Shown here piece by piece: positions 31,545 to 42,148 of a DNA stretch of 64,000 nucleotides. Source of the DNA: Haemaphysalis longicornis (lineage: Eukaryota; Arthropoda; Arachnida; Ixodida; Ixodidae); the NCBI GenBank assembly GCA_013339765.2, contig CM023449.1:109113849-109177848 (forward strand). The letters run 5' to 3'. The notes below the pieces were generated by a model. That model was not told where the DNA came from and made no database searches. It saw only the letters and a list, made by a program, of their open reading frames with translations. Each line of letters starts with the position of its first letter. The stretch's first letter is position 1. A program made the translations under genes and the position numbers.

Positions 31545-32221
31545 TGTTGCGATCGGCGTATTGACATTACGACGACCGTCTGCAATGCTATCGGGTTCAG
31601 TCACCCAACGCTTCCGTCGGCCAATTATCGCAAATTTTCCTCTCCCCTACCCTCATCGATGGGGAGCGACCCGGCTTTGTTTGCGATCACGCGGCGGAGA
31701 GGGACGCTTCTGCTGGATACAAGGCGCTTTCTGCGGCTTCCCGCCGGCGAGGCAGGGAGGTAGGGAGGGATTTACAAAGACGTGCAGCATTGCTTTTCCG
31801 GCGGCAATCGTCAGCGGGGGAATGCTTTGTTGTGGTCCGAGACGCTGCTATTCAACGAATACTCCACGCCGGATTATCGACCGGGTCCGGGCGTCCTCCC
31901 GGCGCTTCAACCATTGCATCATCAGGAGTCAACTGAACATTAACCTGTGCAAAGTGCCATCTCTTTGTGAGTGTGTGGCCGTCAGCCGAGGCGCCCCTGA
32001 TTGGACCATACTGATGTCAGTCGAGGAAAGGGGGAAACGGGGCGGACCCAACCTGGTTATTTAATCTCGTGCGCGCAGGAGCGCATAACCCTGTTCACTC
32101 AGTCAAATGCCATGTAGATATCTGTACATAAAGTTTCTTTCGTCGCCCTACAAGCCCCAATGTTTGCCCCAACTCCGGATCAACGTACGCCACCACCGGT
32201 CACGCTACCAGATCCGCAACA
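31545..32221. mobile_element. Solo LTR with 4 bp target duplication
   Basis: A 677 bp segment starts TGTTGCG and ends CGCAACA, a perfect 7 bp terminal inverted repeat with TG/CA ends. GAGG lies directly outside both ends (31541-31544, 32222-32225). Internally there is a TATTTAA box (about 32059) and ATAAAG (about 32127), as expected of promoter and poly(A) signals. No internal region or second LTR is present, so it is a recombined solo LTR. Interrupted codons read GNER before and VDEL after; one GAGG copy restores the frame. A 4 bp duplication fits Gypsy-type elements. Confidence 0.8.
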
Positions 32222-32225
32222 GAGG

Positions 32226-32305
32226 GTAGACGAACTAGCCACCGGCTCTCCGGTCTCCCCCCCCCCCCCATAAACTAAACTGTGGCCATTTGTGTGTGTG
32301 TGTGG

Positions 32306-32354
<49 letters not shown>

Positions 32355-32480
32355 GCGCTTTGTTTTAGAGGCGAAGCCTTTTATGTTCGGTGTTATGCCC
32401 CTCCCATGTTGTTGTTGTGCCGTCCACACCTCCACTGCGTATGCTCGGCTTGCTGAACTCCCTGTGCTGTCCAAGCGAAG
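32226..32480 (+). repeat. RNase H tail, poly-C, and (GT)n/(GCGT)n microsatellite
   Basis: The first ~30 bp continue the RNase H frame. Then come a C-run (about 32258-32269) and (TG)n turning into about ten GCGT units (32290-32358). The remaining 100 bp show nothing recognisable. Confidence 0.7.
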
Positions 32481-33008
32481 GCCTCCGAGGCGAGCCTTAC
32501 AGCCCGTGTGGGCGCCGGCTTTCTCGAAGGTGGAGGTAAACGAACTCGCCGACCACCACGCCCGAGAGTTATCCGTCTGGGCCGAGGACGAGCCGGCGCA
32601 GCTGCGCCCCGTAACGAGCTATAGAGAATTACTGAAATGTACAGAGAGCGTGGATGCAGAATACAGGTGGGGTCGCTAGCGCATCCCACACTTCTAAACA
32701 AGATGTACCCGGATAGGTACGAGAGTACTTGCCCGTTCTTCAGGGAACTCTGGCAAACGTCCTGGCCGAGTGCGAATCTTTTAAGATCCGCCCGCCCCCC
32801 AACCCCTATTCCCACACCCGACCCCCGAGAGCGATGTTAGACCTTGTTGTCTAGCCCCGACCTGACGATCAACTCGCGCTGGCAGCCAGGGGCCAGGAGC
32901 TGCTAGACGCATATGGGACCCGAGAAGAGGGTTCCACCCCATCCGGTGCCTGCGTGCACTAGCCAATACCTTATTGGGCTCAATAAAATTTGATTCTCTC
33001 TCTCTTAC
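32480..33008 (+). pseudogene. 3' end of an I-type LINE (ORF2 tail and 3' UTR)
   Basis: VNELADHHARELS follows the last RNase H motif. PVTSYRELLK and NKMYPDRYESTCPFFRELW correspond to the Cys/His-containing tail of I-type ORF2 (normally a CxxC...H...C arrangement, here degraded). The 3' UTR ends GGTTCCACCCCATCCGG...CTCAATAAAATTTGATTCTCTCTCTC. The same AATAAA plus TCTC tail marks LINE ends at 51665, 53190 and 59899. It is 5'-truncated. Confidence 0.7.
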
Positions 33009-33011
33009 CAT

Positions 33012-33440
33012 TTATTGGTTCCTGGAGCGACAGTGTGGCCGGTGTGTTTCTGTGCCGGCACGACACGAACACGCTTCCCGTTTAAGAGCTCCTGGAGCGA
33101 CAGTGTTGCCGGTTTCTTCCTGGGCACGAGCACGCTTCAAGCGCTTTCGACGTTTCATCGTCGTCGGCGGCGGCGAGCGTCGGCGAGTCTCGGCGGGCAG
33201 TGATTACAAGCTGCCCACAACCATCCGGGGAACATGCATCGACGTGATCTTCAGCAATTTTAGGGTTCATCCACTACAACAGCCCTTGACTTTACATTTC
33301 ACAGATCATAAGGCGGTCATAATCAAAGTGGAACGCCAACCATAGCTCGACGTCACCTACGTTGAACAAGATCATGATAATTCCAAAATAAAGACAAACT
33401 CATGCCACGTACAACGTCTCTCTCTCTTTAACGCGTATCC
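33012..33440 (+). pseudogene. Endonuclease C-terminus remnant with upstream tandem duplication
   Basis: A ~70 bp unit (CCTGGAGCGACAGTGTGGCC...) at 33018-33085 is repeated at 33092-33155. Downstream, RGTCIDVIFSNF and LHFTDHKAVI (about 33226-33330) match the end of APE-type LINE endonucleases (DxxF and [ST]DHK), followed by a stop. AATAAAG and TCTCTCTC come next at 33388-33428, so a processed or truncated LINE-derived transcript is likely. Confidence 0.5.
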
Positions 33441-33467
33441 ACTCTAACACCCTCCCTGCAATAAAAT

Positions 33468-33801
33468 TACACCATCTTCCCGTAGGATGCTTATGGTCGA
33501 GCTTGTTCCCTCCCTTTTTGCGCCGTCCACTCCTCCACTGCGCATGCGCGTGTCTCCTCCATTTTCCTCCTCACACCGTAAAAACCAGGTGTGCACACGC
33601 GCTGCGGGCTACTCCACTGCGCATGCGCGTCTCTCCTCTATTCTCCTCTTCACCCTACCCATGCGTCTTCTTACTCTAACACCACCCACCAACTCTACTC
33701 ACACTACTGACTTCAACTCTACTTACACACCAACCAACCCCCACTGCTGCTTCGCATTCTCCTCAGGGTTCCCCCCACAAAAAGATGGTGAATTTTTTTT
33801 T
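33468..33801 (-). mobile_element. Composite hairpin/palindrome element, copy 4
   Basis: The right end (minus orientation) is GCTTCGCATT, TCTCCTCAGGGTT, CCCCCCACAAAAAGATGG, then T9 (33793-33801). The left end is a shorter CACCATCTTCCCG...GGATGC (33471-33490), so both termini carry the hairpin-side sequence. The interior is C/T-rich with two CTCCACTGCGCATGCGCGT repeats (33532, 33612). No tRNA-like cassette. Confidence 0.6.
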
Positions 33802-34684
33802 CTGCGTTCGTGTTTTAGCGTTTACTTTGCATATATTGCACATATATGTCCTGTTAGACCTGTATACATGTTTATAGGTATCCTCTCCTCTCTATCCTCC
33901 CTTTCCTGTACAATTCCCCACACCCCACACACCAGCAGGCGTTCCAGTGTCCACCATCAGATGAGACAAACTACGCCTGATTCTGGTATTTCCTTTCCTT
34001 GTTTACAATAATTTCATTCATTCATTCATTGATGTGCAGATGGCCACAGTATTGACGGACTCGAAGCATGGCCGCGGTTGTGACGTGCAAATTTGTACGG
34101 GCGCTCTTAAGGGTGTTGTACGTATCATGGCTTCGCTTCCTGTTGTAAGGCAATGTGGACACTTTTCTTGGTTCGCGTTTGTCTACTACTTGGGTTCGGT
34201 GCTTGGTCGTATGGCTATTTTTATACTTCTTTGGTTTTCGTTGCGCTGTGTACGCTAGCAGCATATGTTGGCCATTTGCTCCTCGTAATATCGGCTACAC
34301 CTTAATTAGGCTTTGACGACGTCCCTCCCCCTTCCAGGTATTTTGATCCTAAAGCATACCTTTTTTATTTTTTTACGTTTTCCATTCATTAAGCTTGTCA
34401 TCTTCCTTCCGGCACAACTTCCACATTCCGCGTCTTTGGTGTAGTTGACTTATCGTACTCTCACAAAAACCTTCTTTTGGGGCTCTGTACTCGCGGACTA
34501 TTTCATGGTGCAGGCTCATATTATAGTAAACTAGGGACAGTACATGTAGGCTTCAGCCTCACGGTAGCTCAAGGGCGCAAGGCCGAATCTTCGAAGGAAT
34601 TGCCATCGGGTATCCAAATCCTGGCTTCTAATGTCCGGCAACACAAGTAGCCGCACTTATCTTTCCTGACACGCACCCCTACAC
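33802..34684. other. Unassigned sequence
   Basis: Includes five ATTC units at 34011-34029. A plus frame of 74 codons (34034-34258) has no motif. Confidence 0.35.
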
Positions 34685-34806
34685 CACCTTAAAAAGGTGG
34701 CACAGTGGGGGGGTGGAGAGAAGGAAATTTAGGTTTTTCGAATCTAAGCACACCCCTCACTTCGGGCATCGCGATCTTGCAAAGAAGGGGGTGCTTAGAA
34801 TCGAAT
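34685..34806. repeat. Small hairpin and 18 bp inverted repeat
   Basis: CCACCTT-AAA-AAGGTGG (34685-34701) forms a short stem. Farther on, TCGAATCTAAGCACACCCC (34738-34756) and GGGGGTGCTTAGAATCGA (34787-34804) are inverted copies with one insertion, around a 30 bp loop. Function unknown. Confidence 0.6.
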
Positions 34807-35843
34807 AACGACGGTGTAATGTTTGAGATTTTCACCCCATAGCATACACTTGGAAATTGCTAGGTTGCGCGGAAGAGGATGGATGTGTTTCCGAATTTAG
34901 CATGGTTTAAAGCTTATGTTTCATGTTCTCGCCAAACATGTTCGCCCACAGAGATTTGTACATATTTTTGTAATTTGTCATCTATAGAATTTGCGACTCC
35001 ACAGAATTGAGACCTCTTGTGGCACGTTGAAGTTCAGATTTCTAGAGTAGGTTGAGGAGACGTCCTTAATGTTTTATAGAAATGGCTCCTCAATTAATGA
35101 GCGATGGCTCCTCGCGACCACGGTTATTGCGGTTATCGTGGTCGCAAGGGGTAAGATATGTGCGTTCACGTCTTCGTCGGTGCTTCGTTCTTTTCCAGAG
35201 CGTTCTGGTCGTGTATCCAGATAACGTTAACTTCTGTATTGTGGATGGCAGTATCATACAGAAACGTTTAGGTATTCTGGCTGCAGCAAATAGTGTAATT
35301 CCATTTGAGAGTCCGTAATGAGGTTTACGCATATAATCAGTACTTGAGCTAGTCGGAATGCGGAGAGGATTGCTCGATCTGCCGCTTCTTCATTCCAGCA
35401 TGTAGGAGATTCAGCCAGTCACAAAGATTGCCGGAACAGTTAACTACAACAATTTCTTCTTCGTACTTTTGCACACCCCGGAATCAGTGTAGTGTTAGCA
35501 TTATTTTGAAATCCTGTTCTCATAATTTTGGAATGACTTTGATCCTATTCTTTGAGTGTCATTGACCTATTTGAGAGCGGAAGCCATCGTGGACATTTTC
35601 GGCCATCTTGGAACAGTGCCTTTTCGCAAACGAGCCAAATGGCGGCATATCGGAAGCCTCTTTTCGTTGGTAGTTAAGATGACCACAAACAGGAAATAGT
35701 TCATAATAATCACAACGAAATATTCTCCCTGTGCTTTGTTACTTATTATAAATCTATTAGTTATAACCAGTCGGTCAGTCAGCAAAACAGCTTTGTAATC
35801 AATCCTCAAATCAATCTCATTTTTCGACCTTATACTATATATA
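34807..35843. other. Unassigned sequence
   Basis: Antiparallel frames at 35082-35332 (78-80 codons) and nothing else of note. A local inverted repeat (CGCGACCACGGTTATTG and CGTGGTCGCAAG, about 35113-35149) is present. Confidence 0.35.
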
Positions 35844-35905
35844 AGGGTGTTTCAGGTAACTTCAGCCGGAGTTTAAAAAATATGCCGATGCACTCTAAGA
35901 CTACG
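35844..35905 (+). mobile_element. Terminal fragment of a common arthropod repeat
   Basis: TATAAGGGTGTTTCAGGTAACTTCAGCC...GAGTTTAAAAAATATGC resembles the GGGTGTCCCAGCTAACTTTAGCC-type end of an abundant arthropod DNA repeat, recalled from memory. No matching far end was found. Confidence 0.35.
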
Positions 35906-36136
35906 CGGCCAAATGCATGGGGCTCTATTTTATATGTAGTGTGTCCCACTATTTCCTGCACCTTGCCTAATCAGACAATCAGTCACGCCTGATTACTCAA
36001 CTTCTGAAGCAAGGGAGCTAGAAAAGAAATGTAAATTTGAAAGTTGCAGAGTGGTTTGCAGAATTTCCGAATAAACAGTTTTCGTCTTTCCACCCACGTT
36101 TCCACCTATTCAGTATTAATGTTTTTCTGCTAACTG

Positions 36137-36600
36137 AAAAAATACAAAAAATTCCCCCGCATTTCCCCGAGGGGGAGAATGTGAAAGTGCGAATGCACGG
36201 TTGTCGGCCCGCTTGCGGCGCTTGCGCTCGGCCCCCGCAGCCCACCGCCTCGCCGCCTTCTCTTCCATCTCTTCCATCGGGTTTGTAGTATCACGTGTAC
36301 TCCACGCAGTTATCAAGCCGCTATAACGCCGCTGAGTCGCCAACGCACGCCGCTGACGACGTAGTTTGAATGCGTTAAAGATATAAGGCGCGTTACTCAC
36401 ACTGATATCAGCGTGGCGTCCGTGGCTTAGTCGGTAGAGCGTCGCGCTGCGGCCGCAAAGTCCTCGGATCGAAACCTGGCGCCGGATTCTGTTCTTTTTA
36501 AATAGAGGAGCACTGCGGACGCCGCCGCCGCCGACGCCGCCGCCGCCGCCGCCGGCGGTGGATGGTTTGGGGTCGCTTATAAAGTGCATTCGCACTTAAA
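36137..36600 (+). mobile_element. Composite hairpin/palindrome element, copy 5 (with tRNA-like cassette)
   Basis: Two A6 runs (36137-36151) lead into a TTCCCCGAGGGGGA hairpin (36162-36176) and core GTGCGAATGCAC (36187-36198). The far end has GTGCATTCGCAC (36584-36595), the exact reverse complement. Between them are a GC-rich segment, the tRNA-like cassette (36355-36505) and a (CCG)n microsatellite (36520-36556). It is the clearest example of the family because all parts are present in one copy. Confidence 0.7.
36355..36505 (+). mobile_element. tRNA-derived SINE-like cassette, copy 3
   Basis: Leader GTAGTTTGAATGCGTTAAAGATATAAGGCGCGTT, A box TGGCTTAGTCGG (36423-36434, exact consensus), B-box GGATCGAAACC (36466-36476, one mismatch), and AT tract TTCTTTTTAAATAG. 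An intact internal Pol III promoter is plausible. Confidence 0.75.
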
Positions 36601-36605
36601 ACATC

Positions 36606-38189
36606 ATTGGAATCGTACACGGCTCAATGCCTTTCCCTCAGGACCTGTTGAAGACATAAGGTGCCCTTATGTCTTCTTAAATTTTTTGCGCTTCCGTTTT
36701 TCGCGAGGAAAACTGAGAGAAAAAAAATTGACACGTCCTAGAGTTGGGAAAATATAAATGTATCAATGTACATGTGAGCTATTTACGTCTTTGCGTGTAA
36801 ATACAATGGAAAAATCTCACAGGGATGTCCTTCCCGTCCTAGGGGAGCAATAAAGACCAGTGTTCACGGCAGACACGTGGTGTCGACACTTGGACGTTTA
36901 ACAATAGTCGTAACCATAAATCTAGAATTATACTGGCAACAGCGATTTGTATGCTTTTTACATTAGCCCCGACTGACAATGTAATAAAACAGGTTTCAAC
37001 CAAAAAAGACTTATCTGGCTTTGCAAAGCGCAAAAATGTTTTCTACCAGCAATTCGCACCTGCATTCATTTGCTAAGAAATCACGACAAAAATGTTTATT
37101 TGCGTTAGGCTGACCCTTGTGGCCGCCATCTCTAAATACTGAAGGCGCGGAAAGCAAGAAGAGGCGGAGTGACAAACATGCTCGAGGAGAAGCCACTTAC
37201 AAAAGCAACAGGAGCGCAGACACCGTATCAGAAGCCCAGCGGGAGTCGTACGCCATCTGGGGATATGGCGACCTCTCTTTTGTGTCATTTAGTATTGGCT
37301 CCTCGCAGTACTTTCGGCTGAGACTGCCGCTTGCGCGATTTGCCGCGGGCTTGAGGGACTCGCATGCGTAGAAACTATTTCTTTCTAGTTCTCAAGGTTG
37401 GCCAGAAGACGCGCACTTGAGGCGGGATTCTATTTCAGCGGCGTTTAGCTTGTTATCAACAATAAGCTTGAAAAAAAGGAGGACGAAAAACTGCAGATAA
37501 CAAGGAAGAACAACGACTGAGATGTGCTACGCACATCTGTTTATTGGCAGGAGAAATACAGCGTTATAAATACGTTAGTACATGCACACGTACGCACAAG
37601 AACTAAAGAATAAAAGGATAATACAAGATGTTCTGTACTGACCTAACCAAGCCCCCCCCCCCCTTCCCCGGCCGCATATAATATATAGTGCGTAAAGGCT
37701 TTATTAAACTGGAGAGGTCAGCCCCACACGGCATAGTTTGTTACTCCCGGTGCGAGTGAATAAAGTCAGACGAAATGATACTAATTTAAAAAAAGCGCAA
37801 GTGATGCCTCCCTGATACAGCATGCGCGGTTCTTTTGAACAAGAAATGCTTCACAAATTTGACGCGCCATTGTGTCACACGTTTTTCTGAGGATGAATAT
37901 GTCCTTCAGTGGCAGGAGTCAACCATGCTTGAGACAGTTGAAGGGCAGATGGGACCTTCTTTCATTTTTGATTGAAAGGCCGTGTGCTCCCAACGGTCAT
38001 TTCGGTCTCATTGTACTTTTCCGGACGTGAGCGGTATCTGTTAAAAGCCAACTTAGGAGTTCCAAAATTTATTACCAGAGTTTGTTTCACGTGTTTGCAT
38101 TTATATATTTTAAGGTAAACGCAGGACAAGATATCATGAAGTTGAGCTGCGGGCAACATCTCTGCTCCCGAGTGCCCAAGAAAAGAGGC
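36606..38189. other. Unassigned sequence
   Basis: Holds a perfect palindrome AGATGTGC-TAC-GCACATCT (37519-37537) and a C-run (about 37652-37664). I looked for composite-element hairpin ends beside the palindrome and found none. Confidence 0.4.
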
Positions 38190-40680
38190 AACACTTTGTT
38201 AGATTTCTGAACCACAGGGAGATAGCTGGGAACGTGGAGGGAATTTTCAGGATTAACAAAATGGTCTCAGTCGTTGCGATAAAATTAAACAAGCGATACG
38301 AAGTAACTATAGTACAAGCCTATTCTCCAAAATGTAGCTAAGGTGTTGAGGCCGGAAACAGGTCCTACAAGAAGCTCGAGAATGTCGAAATGGTGGTGAG
38401 AACGAAGTGGTGAAAAAATCAGTTGGAAAATTTGGAACAGTAAGTCGCATTGGCAGAGGAGTTCAATTAGTCAGACTTGCGAAGTGCCTGTAGTGAGGCT
38501 GATGAACAGAATTTTCAGGAAACGAAGGAATAGTGAATGAACAAGGAAAGGCCCAACGCGTACAATAGGAAGAAAATTGACTTCATTATAAGTGTCTATC
38601 TCCGTTTTCGGCACAACTTTCATGTGCGAGGCAACATTGCGAGCAGTTATCACAGAATCGAAGTGTTAGAGTAAGATTGGCTTTCAAAACGACAACACAG
38701 GCGCTAGCCAAACCAAGAAAACTGAAAATGGAGTCACAGCCATAACGCAGGAGCTGAAAAACCCTTCAGAAGTAATTCGTGCTGCAACCAGAGGCACAGA
38801 AATAGGTGTCGGCATATAAATTGACACCGTTAAGACTGTAACTTCATGGTACGCCGCAACTGTAGACCCAGGAAACGAAGGAACGTATTACAAAATGAAT
38901 GGACCTTAAATGGTTGCGGATGGTGTATCACACTTATGTGGCGTACCTGTAAAATTTTATTAGCTTAAGAAAGACATTCGTTTCTACAACATGACCATAA
39001 GTGAGGACGGGCCCAAGACAGGAGGAAGGAGGAGGGAGCCAATAAGTATCTGGCTATTGGCAGCCAGTTGAAGGCACACACTCAGATGCGAACAAGGTGA
39101 CATTACGCACCTGGTGGATGAGATCGCAAAAGGAGCGAAACGATGGAATTCCAGGATATACGCTTGCGATTTGTCGCTACTAACTTAAGAGCAAGTGCAA
39201 ACGGCACTTAAGGGCGTAAAAACAGCTGCAGATGATGTCGGCGTACCCTTGGCTAACTAAAATTGGGGGGAACTGTACGGTAAAGCTTCGATAACTATTT
39301 TCAGAATTCGTATGGGATTTAAGGGTATTCATTGCCTAGAAAAAAATCAGCTTAGATCTGATTCACAATAAGAGAGGTGCCAAATAGCTTATTATTGCAG
39401 ACTCTTTAGCCTACTCTCAGTTGTATGCAAGCTGTCTACCAAGGTGATATTCGCCTGCATAAGAGGCAGCATATATTTCCGACAACTGAAAGAGGCTGCG
39501 TTTAGAAAAGGCTAATATACAATGGATCACATCTATGGCATCAATTAAGGCTTAGAAAAAGTTCATTTACTTTAGATTTAGAGGCTACGAACGAGCGTTT
39601 TACTGAGTATACACCGGTCCACTACTGAAGGTTTTGAAAGAACAAGAAACAGAGGAGCCTTTGAAAAGACTCTAGATGATATATGCACGGAAAAGATGTA
39701 ATATGTAAGGAACGGATGTAAGGTAAGGATGAAATATGCCCATAAATACGGGGAAGTTACTCCTGAACAAGATGACCGAAAATTTCCCCAGCAGAAATAA
39801 ACTACGATAGCAGGACACTATCCCAGCAAATGTATTGATAGCCTGTCTGCAATGGGTACTCAGTTAGCTTGACTGGGATAATGCAGTATCACGAATTAGA
39901 GGGAAATGCTTGAGGCGCTTTAGGTTTGCGAACAACCGAGAACAGTCGAGTGAGTTAGGGGGGCACCTACCAAAGAGTGTTCAGAACCATAGATCGAGCA
40001 CCTTGGCCATAGGGTGTGTTAAATATCACAAAATGTAAAGTTGAGTCAAATGAACGTGTTGAACACAACCTTCTACTGCCGCGTAGCAAAATAATAAACC
40101 ATATAGACAAATACGACTAACTTGGATAAGTTGAGGCCTATTTAAACCCCGTGAAATAAATCTACCAGAGTACACGTATGAGCTCGGATAAACGCGACAA
40201 GCTCCCCGGAAATACCAAAATATACGCTGCCTCAATTACAAAAAAGGAATAACATACAAGCAATGCATATGGCCAGTGCTGGCATATGCGGTGGAGACTT
40301 GGGGGCGTTACTAAAGTGGAAACAATATGTAGGTCGGTTCAACAGGCCGTGAAAGAAAGCATCATGAGACTTACGTTAAGACACAGGAGACCAGCGCCCT
40401 GCAGAAGGAATAAACTTGGCCGGAAGATATTGCTCAAATAAGAAAAACAACTAAACTTAGCCAGACCTTGTAGTGAAAAAAAAAGACAACAGTTAGACCA
40501 CCGCGCAAAAAGTGGCCACCCAGTGGTGGGAGTAGAAGGGAGGGCAGTCCTTTAACTCAACGAAGGAGTTAAAATAAATTTCGCCGAAAAAGTGGCAGGG
40601 CACGAACGGTTGGAGGTCTTTAAGGGAGGCCTTCGTCCTGTAGTGTACTTAAGTATGACAATGACGACGACGATGATCTC
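38190..40680 (+). pseudogene. Decayed RTE-type LINE
   Basis: Plus-strand fragments in all frames: IKLNKRYEVTIVQAYSPKCS (endonuclease core, about 38280), KKLENVEM, KFGT (38300-38450), then RT finger/palm pieces LKEAAFRKG.YTMDHIYGIN (about 39490), DKYD.LG, and thumb QCIWPVLAYAVETWGR (about 40260). The 3' end GGAGGCCTTCGTCCTGTAGTGTACTTAA followed by a GACGACGACGATGATC tail is the standard RTE 3' terminus. Stops and indels are dense, so this is an old copy. RTE elements encode one endonuclease-RT protein. Confidence 0.75.
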
Positions 40681-41979
40681 AATGCCATTGCACAGGCTGG
40701 CCAGCTCATGCGGTGCGGGAGACGCAATGGGCGCGTTACACTCTTTGGTGATAAGCTATAGAGTGTGAGGCAAATTTTCTAAACAACCTACCTTTGGTGT
40801 GATATCCTTTGGTGTGGTCTCATTTGCATCCTGCAGTTTTCCTTTCGCGTTGTCCATATGAGACTCAAGATGCATCTGGCTAATTTCGAAAATGTTCTGA
40901 AGTGCTATCAAGGTTATTGTAAGTCCAAAATATGCGGCGTGTTTGCGCCGTGTGAACGAGAACTGTCTCGTGTGCCATTGTTCTTGTGTTGAAGCAAAAC
41001 ACGCAAGGGGCGAGTAATAGGCGTCGATCTTCCAAACTTGAGTGCGGCCTCTAAAATGTACATTGCAGTTGTAGTTCGATTGCTGAACATGTTTCCCATC
41101 CTGAAGTAAGGGTGTACTGCATAAAAAGAAGGCATCGTGGATTCTACGTCCACTACTGCAGTATGAGTTTTATCTCATCAGCAAGTAGCCAATGTATCTT
41201 TAGCCTACTCGCTGAAACACATTCATGCTTGCAAAATTAAATTTAACAGCCTTCTATCACGAACGAGCTCTAAATTGACGCTGTCAGTAATTTTTTTTTG
41301 TGTCAAAACCATCAAAAAGCGCAACAGTTGAAAAAAATTGGCCGCGTATCTGCTCCTTTCGTTGCAAATGTCGTCAAAAGACGATAGTCTTTGTAGACAT
41401 TTGCCAAGGAAATGCCCCCCCCCCCTGGCTTTCCCGCTCACCTTTCATGCTGTTTCTGTACCGTCGCGCTCATCCCAAGGTACATACACTAAAGGTTTGC
41501 GCAAGGCGATTTGAATTTACCGCGTTCCACTGCTACAGGCCGGGTTCCTCGATGCCAGCGCTGCAGTACGGCGGACACGCGCGTGAATGAAGGCGGCCGA
41601 CTACAAAGTTTATAGAACCGCGTGGCCGTGCTCCACGTGCGTTCCAAGGAGAACGTGGAACCTAGCTAGTGGACCCTTTCGTTGCTGTTGCCGCGTGATT
41701 TTTCATATGCCGCCAGGAGGCGGCGGTTTTCTTCAGTAGATGTAGAATATCATTTTTTATTGAAAAACACAGCATCCATGAATTTTTTAAATAAAGGAAC
41801 ACTGTAAATATTCCTTTTGTACTAATTTCCTGTCTTATATTTGCGTTTTTTCTTGTTCTTGTTCAACAAAGTTGACAGGTATGAACCCATAAACCAGGCT
41901 TAGACGTATACATTTTGCTGTGAGTATATAAGACTTTTGCGCAGTAAGAAGTTTACTTTGGCCGGATGGCTGAATCGAG
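40681..41979. other. Unassigned sequence
   Basis: A C-run of about 11 lies at 41416. No recognised domains. Confidence 0.35.
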
Positions 41980-41984
41980 TTACA

Positions 41985-42127
41985 TGTTGAATCCCCGCTG
42001 GGGTATGCGCCACCGCCACCACCATTGTCATCATCATTAACACATGATCCCTGCCTTTAAAGTGATTCATCACGTAGCGGTCAGCCATGACCCCGAACCC
42101 TGCTGCCTGTCTCCTCCTTCCGTAATA
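41985..42127 (+). repeat. 5' LTR
   Basis: Starts TGTTGAATCCCC and ends CCGTAATA (TA in place of the terminal CA of the 3' LTR). It includes CCACCGCCACCACCATT and CATCATCATT simple runs. No obvious TATA box within its 143 bp. Confidence 0.9.
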
Positions 42128-42148
42128 TTTTGGTGCCGAAACCCGGGA

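Noticed and set aside
30928..32064. A 378-codon plus frame running across the solo LTR boundary
   Set aside because: It is an alternative frame in GC-rich DNA that crosses an insertion junction, and it carries none of the RNase H motifs.
37519..37537. End of another composite hairpin/palindrome element
   Set aside because: The palindrome is present, but there is no C-run/G-run hairpin beside it and no partner core within 1 kb.
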